64,000 nt of DNA, from contig QNGE01000776.1 of NCBI GenBank assembly GCA_008508345.1, positions 124,001 through 188,000 of the forward strand. Direction: 5' to 3'. Positions 59,001-64,000 of this stretch are shown one piece after another (the first letter of the stretch is position 1; each line of letters opens with the position of its first letter). A model generated the notes under the pieces. It was given only the letters and a program-made list of their open reading frames with translations. It did no database searches and had not been told where the DNA came from. The stretch is from Paragonimus westermani. Its lineage: Eukaryota; Platyhelminthes; Trematoda; Plagiorchiida; Troglotrematidae. The translations under genes were made by a program, and so were the position numbers.

Positions 59001-61389
59001 CTAAGAGCGTAATGCTGAAAGCTATCTCAGTAGGTATATTCACTGCCTGACGCAATAAGCGAGAACTAACACAACAATAGAAACAGTTACCATAGTTTAG
59101 AGAATTAACCGTAACTCACTGTGAGACTGCTATAATTCGTCTGTTTTAGCAACGCATTACGTTGAAAATCAATTACATTCACGTTCAGTGACAAAAGGAC
59201 TATTTTTTGCAGAGGGCATGCTTTGGTTGGGCACGAAACAGGATTGCTGTTATTATCGTGTCAGTTGTCCCCCCATATATGTTGTATAATAAGGTATGAA
59301 ACTCTGTTTCATTACGTGATTCATATCAAGCAATAAACTACCTTCGGCTCGACTCAATGGACATAAGAGAATGGCAAATGTGGATACACTTTTGTTTTGA
59401 GCCACAATTGCGATCGACGGTCGCCTGACCAACAGCATAGGGGTAATTAGGACACCCACGATTGACTGCAGTCGTTACGATTGGTGAATCTGAAACCATA
59501 GCGTACCGTGTTCTACAAAATCTTGTCCTGGGAGCTTCGGCTATCACAACAATGATGTTATATCTTCGTAAATTCTGTTTTGGTCACCTTGTATATTTGT
59601 CGTCAACACCAAAGCACACGTCCGTACTACGTCTGTCACAAGGTTAACAAATCATTTCAGACATTCCTGTCGTGTCTGTTGTGGCCATCGTATCACATGC
59701 TTCAATAACGTGATCTCATTGGTTCTAATTCTAGACAATCAGACTGCATGTAGCTCTCACTGAATCCATCTCTATGAGGCAAATACCGGTTCACTTTTTG
59801 TTGACTGAGCTAACGGCATTCCAACCATACTACACTTCCAGCCAAAATATTTCCGCTGCGGTCCGTGTAAGTAAGTAAGTGTTTAAATTCTGCACACTAC
59901 GTTCGAAGAAGTAGGTTACTACGTCCTCTCTTTTACAATCAGGTCATCACTTAGTTGCGGTAACCTATTCAGCTGTTCCTTCGTTTTGCTCACTCGACCT
60001 TTAATGTCAGGGTGTTCTGTCCAAAGTTACGTGACTGCGACACAGATCTCCTACTGAACTGTGGTGGAAATCTCGATTCACCGATTATCCAAACCCCGAC
60101 ACAACAGAAGATCTGACAAACGGCCAATCCATCAGGATTGGACGAACGGTCTCAGTGTTGTGCCTTCCGTTATTCGCCAATTCATCTGTTCTGTATTCAA
60201 CCAATTAACAAACAGTTTATGATGTTGCATGTGCTAATGAGATCAGCCAATGACAGGCTGTGATCTCTCTAATACTGTTGTACATCCATAAATTCGGCAT
60301 CTCAATTCATGAATAGCAATTGCTTACTGCTACCAGTACCAGGTCTTCTCCTTATTACTTGCGTGGGAGGTTTCAATTCACGTACGATTCATAGGGCTAT
60401 TCGAAGTCCCTAATTCCGAGTATCACATAAACACAGTCCGTATGAGCACGGTAAGTAAGCATAACTATCAGCGTGGCGATTGTAAATCAGTCCATATCAA
60501 GATGTTTTTTGCACTCCGACACACAGCTGGTATTAGGTACACCTGGGAAAATCTAGCTATTCAAGTTGTCAACTCAAGCGACGGAAGGTTTATAAACCTG
60601 TCTGTTCCACGTGTACATAACGAGGAATGACTCACTCTGCCAATAAACCAGTTAGATGTACCTAATGTTACTTTGCAGTACACGTGCATTCGGCAGTAGT
60701 TGTGATGGATTTTGTGTTGCTCGATTCTAAAGACATTGTGTTCGGAATTTGAATTTAATTTGATGGTTGCAGCTCAATTTGACCGTCAAATTTCTGCAAT
60801 ACATTCTCGCAGAGAACCATAACAATAGTTGCATCCTTTGTCTGTGAAGAAAGTAGATTCAGGGAGTTTGGACCGACTATCGAAGGTCTTGAACATGCAC
60901 CAGGTGATGGTGAGGGGTATTGTGGACTTATTTGCTCTAACTGTCCACCGTCAATGTAGGGTTTTCCGTCCAGCTACAATCTCACTTGACACGCTTTTCA
61001 TTTTTCGTTGCATTATCAGGGCAACGTAACATCTATTGGAGGGTAATTCGGAAAGAATTTAACGAACCAATTTTTTCCAATTAATCATCCCTAAACGCTG
61101 CAACCTTCAAAATATAGATGTTGACTACTCGTTAGGTGCGTACATGTAAGTGATCACCAAAAAGTCTAAATTATCTCTCTCGTCTTCATAAATACGCATG
61201 ACTAATTTTCAGGTGTGTTTTGCATTTCAACTAGGTTCCGAACTATCCATCTTATCGAATAGAAAACAGGCCGAACGAACAGTAAACGAAGGGGTAAAAT
61301 ACCGTGATCAGATGGATTATTTGCGAAGAAGGGAGTAACTTTAGTCTCGATTCGCCCTGTTCAAATGGAGCGTGCGTTGTAAGTGAACG
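56016..61389. other. No gene recognised; weak Gypsy protease hint
   Basis: A frame at 56807-57052 (FQLPFVVSRIDTCAPLIGLN) has some resemblance to the strand that ends a Gypsy protease, but the catalytic Asp triad is not visible. Other ORFs lack motifs. From 57.2 to 61.4 kb nothing was recognised. Confidence 0.35.
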
Positions 61390-61910
61390 TTATACGTTTA
61401 TCGGAGTGACATACAACGTCATACTGATACCACCCGGACATTCAACACATGCGACCTCCAGTTTACCATTCTCAGTCGAACGGACAAGCTGAAAAAATTG
61501 TCGACACCTTGAGACGAGCATTGTTGAAGGCCAGACAGACCTTCTGATCAAGTACCGAAAAACCCCAAATCCGAACATCCCAGATGTCAAGTGACGAGCA
61601 GAACGTACGTTCAGTAGAAAACTTGGAACTGCCTTTGATATCATGATCCCGCATTTAAATGGGAGGAGAGGACGCGATGCAGGAATGGAAAGACAGTACA
61701 ATTGAAGACACGGAGCTCGCGCATGATACTTCACGATCGGTGAGTCAGGTTTTGTATGCATGTTTCATCGATCAATGAACTGGAAGAGAGGGGTAATCTT
61801 TCGACGGGAATGTTCAGTCCTGTATGAGATGAAAGTAGGCGAAGCCACATGTGTGCGGCACGCAAACCAGATTTGCCGAAATCGTGGAGTTGCACAGTGC
61901 GACCTGGTAG
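61390..61910 (+). mobile_element. Ty3/Gypsy integrase 3' fragment
   Basis: Broken frames read IGVTYN...PPGHSTHA, then PVYHSQSNGQAEKIVDTLRR with the catalytic Glu kept, then YRKTPNPNIPDVK. A C-terminal part follows with MFHRSMNWKRGVIFRRECSV and WVRHANQ-like GEATCVRHANQI. It is a second, separate Gypsy copy of a type like the one at 50.9 kb, 5'-lost. A short ATC microsatellite at 61931 follows. Confidence 0.75.
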
Positions 61911-62139
61911 GACCAAACACCCAACTCGATATCATCATCATCATCAAGAAAACCCTATATCTTGTTGTCTTGCATGTCAGACTTTTGAGTCAGAGGCTCG
62001 GAATGGGGTTCCTCAAGTCAACCCCTTTTTGCGGCATAAGCGACCAAGAAGTATCAGAAGTTAACGTTCTCTCGACAGTGACATTACTAACCGACCACGA
62101 CTTTCTCCTGCCGTTTTACCCTCTATTTCTCCTGCCTTC

Positions 62140-63567
62140 CATGTGCCTTCGGGCGATAACTGTTTACTGAGGCCAAGACAACTGGTAAACATAGACGCCT
62201 TCAATGTCCGCACTCTCCGACAAGTCGGTCAGCAAGCTGCTTTGGCAAGTACTCTCTTAAGTCTGGAGCTTGATGTGTGCTGTGTGCCGGAGACGCGAGT
62301 CTACGATTCTAGCACAGTTATCCATTTGAGCTCACCTCTAGATAGCTGTCGATCCAAGCGCTTCTGTCTCAGGGTTTCTGGTGACGCCGAAGCTGAATCT
62401 TACGGTCGAGCTGGAGTGGGAATCGCGCTGAGTTCCCGNNNNNNNNNNNNNNNNNNNNNNNNNNNNNNNNNNNNNNNNNNNNNNNNNNNNNNNNNNNNNN
62501 NNNNNNNNNNNNNNNNNNNNNNNNNNNNNNNNNNNNNNNNNNNNNNNNNNNNNNNNNNNNNNNNNNNNNNNNNNNNNNNNNNNNNNNNNNNNNNNNNNNN
62601 NNNNNNNNNNNNNNNNNNNNNNNNNNNNNNNNNNNNNNNNNNNNNNNNNNNNNNNNNNNNNNNNNNNNNNNNNNNNNNNNNNNNNNNNNNNNNNNNNNNN
62701 NNNNNNNNNNNNNNNNNNNNNNNNNNNNNNNNNNNNNNNNNNNNNNNNNNNNNNNNNNNNNNNNNNNNNNNNNNNNNNNNNNNNNNNNNNNNNNNNNNNN
62801 NNNNNNNNNNNNNNNNNNNNNNNNNNNNNNNNNNNNNNNNNNNNNNNNNNNNNNNNNNNNNNNNNNNNNNNNNNNNNNNNNNNNNNNNNNNNNNNNNNNN
62901 NNNNNNNNNNNNNNNNNNNNNNNNNNNNNNNNNNNNNNNNNNNNNNNNNNNNNNNNNNNNNNNNNNNNNNNNNNNNNNNNNNNNNNNNNNNNNNNNNNNN
63001 NNNNNNNNNNNNNNNNNNNNNNNNNNNNNNNNNNNNNNNNNNNNNNNNNNNNNNNNNNNNNNNNNNNNNNNNNNNNNNNNNNNNNNNNNNNNNNNNNNNN
63101 NNNNNNNNNNNNNNNNNNNNNNNNNNNNNNNNNNNNNNNNNNNNNNNNNNNNNNNNNNNNNNTTATCAGAACTGACAAAACTTCTGCAGACGATCTGGGA
63201 GACTGAAGAGGTACCTCGTGATTGGTGCTTATCAACAGTCATTCCCGTTTTCAAAAAGGGGTCCCGAAGTCTATGTGACAACCACAGAGGCATCAGTTTG
63301 GTGTCTGTTGCGTCCAAGTTACTCACTGGCCTCATTTTTCGTCGGCCCACTAAATCCAGAGAAAGTCAGATCCGCGAAGAACAAGCAGGACTGAGGTCCG
63401 GTCGGAGGTGTTTTGATCACATTTTTACCTTACGACAGATCATGGAACATCGGCATTCATATAGGCAGTCGACGGTCGTTGTCTTTTTGGACCTGAGGGC
63501 TGCTTTTGATTCAGTTGCTCGTAACGTTCTCTGGAACCGTCCTCTTCGCAACTCGATATATTACTAG
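62140..63567 (+). mobile_element. RTE-type LINE, endonuclease and RT, interrupted by gap
   Basis: Before the gap the frame gives the AP-endonuclease start: FNVRTLRQVGQQAALASTL, then LDVCCVPETRVYDSSTVI, then YGRAGVGIAL. The catalytic SET motif is PET here. After the gap come RT blocks: WCLSTVIPVFKKGSRSLCDN, then HRGISLVSVASKLLTGLI, then EEQAGLRSGRRCFDHIFTL, then VVVFLDLRAAFDSVARNVLW with the first catalytic Asp. The open frame through the gap is consistent with one element, but the hidden 724 bases are unknown. Similarity to RTE stops abruptly at about 63565. Confidence 0.85.
62439..63162. other. Assembly gap (N run)
   Basis: 724 undetermined bases inside the RTE LINE. The gap size may be an estimate. 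Confidence 0.99.
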
Positions 63568-63887
63568 ACGCATTCGACTTGAAGAGGAAAGCACGTCCTA
63601 CCAAAACCGAAAGTTCGACAGAACCGTCGTTACAGACTAGGACGCTGAGCGCAAGTATCCCTTGAGATGCAGGCGACGGAAGAATAGTTGCAACAAACTG
63701 GCCAAAACCATTCAATACGATCCTCGGAAGCAGTCTTATGATTGAACTCAACAATCTTCAAGGGGTAGGTGTTAGAGGAACCCATTTTCCCGTCCTAAAC
63801 AGGCTCCTTCCTCGGGAAATCGATTTTATCCAATCGTAATAGGCGAGAATGCCGTGAACACTCGAGTGGTGACCTTCACTATTTTTT
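63568..63887. other. No gene recognised
   Basis: The sequence does not continue the RTE reverse transcriptase in any frame. A minus-strand ORF (63440-63754) has no motif. Confidence 0.4.
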
Positions 63888-64000
63888 TGCCTGTATGGCC
63901 TGTATTCCGCTATGCTCATTGATAGCTTGATGACCTCAACAACTTTTTCGATGTCTGTCCTTCGGCTTCCTGGTTCGAGAATGTTTGTGGGTCGCTTTGC
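63888..64000 (+). repeat. Dispersed repeat shared with 50487-50605
   Basis: About 112 bases resemble the earlier copy, including CGCTATGCTCATTG and AATGTTTGTGGGTCGCT. It runs off the window, so its full length and nature are unknown. Confidence 0.55.

Noticed and set aside
61931..61946. ATC/GATGAT/AGA trinucleotide runs at several places as possible CRISPR or satellite arrays
   Set aside because: They are short microsatellites, several being tails of RTE copies. No spaced repeat array exists in the window.
62369..63350. Long minus-strand ORFs across the N run
   Set aside because: They are open only because undetermined bases contain no stop codons; the real reading is the + strand RTE frame.

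Overview
The window looks like part of the nuclear genome of a flatworm, most likely a digenean fluke. The evidence is one split eukaryotic gene, several introns of only 33 to 50 bases, dense old retrotransposon debris (Penelope-like, RTE, CR1-like, Ty3/Gypsy, BEL/Pao), dispersed SINE-like repeats and long stretches without genes. The taxonomic call is an inference from this mix; no bacterial gene, operon, CRISPR array or phage is present.

The one clear host gene is methylmalonyl-CoA epimerase (MCEE) on the + strand. Its exons lie at 36844-36954, 39263-39322, 39370-39456 and 40380-40550, all phase 0, and the metal-binding His, His and Glu are preserved. A possible tiny first exon (36707-36742) would supply an Arg-rich start. 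The enzyme belongs to the mitochondrial succinate/propionate route that flukes use for fermentation. A second spliced gene, with a DUF4806-type domain, lies at 2727-3911. It has four micro-introns and two single-base frame breaks, and sits between ~30-base inverted repeats (1767-1812 and 4145-4227), so it looks like cargo of a small DNA-transposon-like unit.

Layout. 1-8.1 kb: a SINE copy, the DUF4806 unit, then unrecognised sequence with a short tandem repeat. 8.1-10.4 kb: a SINE copy, an orphan ORF and a deleted CR1-like LINE. 10.4-12.0 kb: left arm of a near-identical 1.5 kb inverted duplication whose right arm is at 29.0-30.5 kb. 12.7-15.5 kb: a Penelope-like element with inverted terminal copies and an 11-base candidate target duplication. 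19.4-21.1 kb: CR1-like LINE. 22.1-22.5 kb and 25.9-27.0 kb: BEL/Pao integrase tail and gag. 31.1-33.5 kb: RTE 3' half abutting two CR1-like 3' ends. 36.0-36.6 kb: RTE copy with inverted 5' part. 36.7-40.6 kb: MCEE. 40.8-48.8 kb: mostly unannotated. 48.8-52.7 kb: LINE endonuclease fragment, then a decayed Ty3/Gypsy pol. 53-61.4 kb: mostly unannotated, with a SINE copy. 61.4-64 kb: Gypsy integrase tail, then an RTE LINE interrupted by a 724-base run of N.

The elements are mostly dead: stops, frameshifts, deletions and changed catalytic residues (YVDY, FLDN and HAND in three reverse transcriptases). They do not act as a gene system together. The most unusual structures are the DUF4806 unit with inverted ends, the 17-kb-spaced inverted duplication, and a SINE-like family with at least four old copies here.
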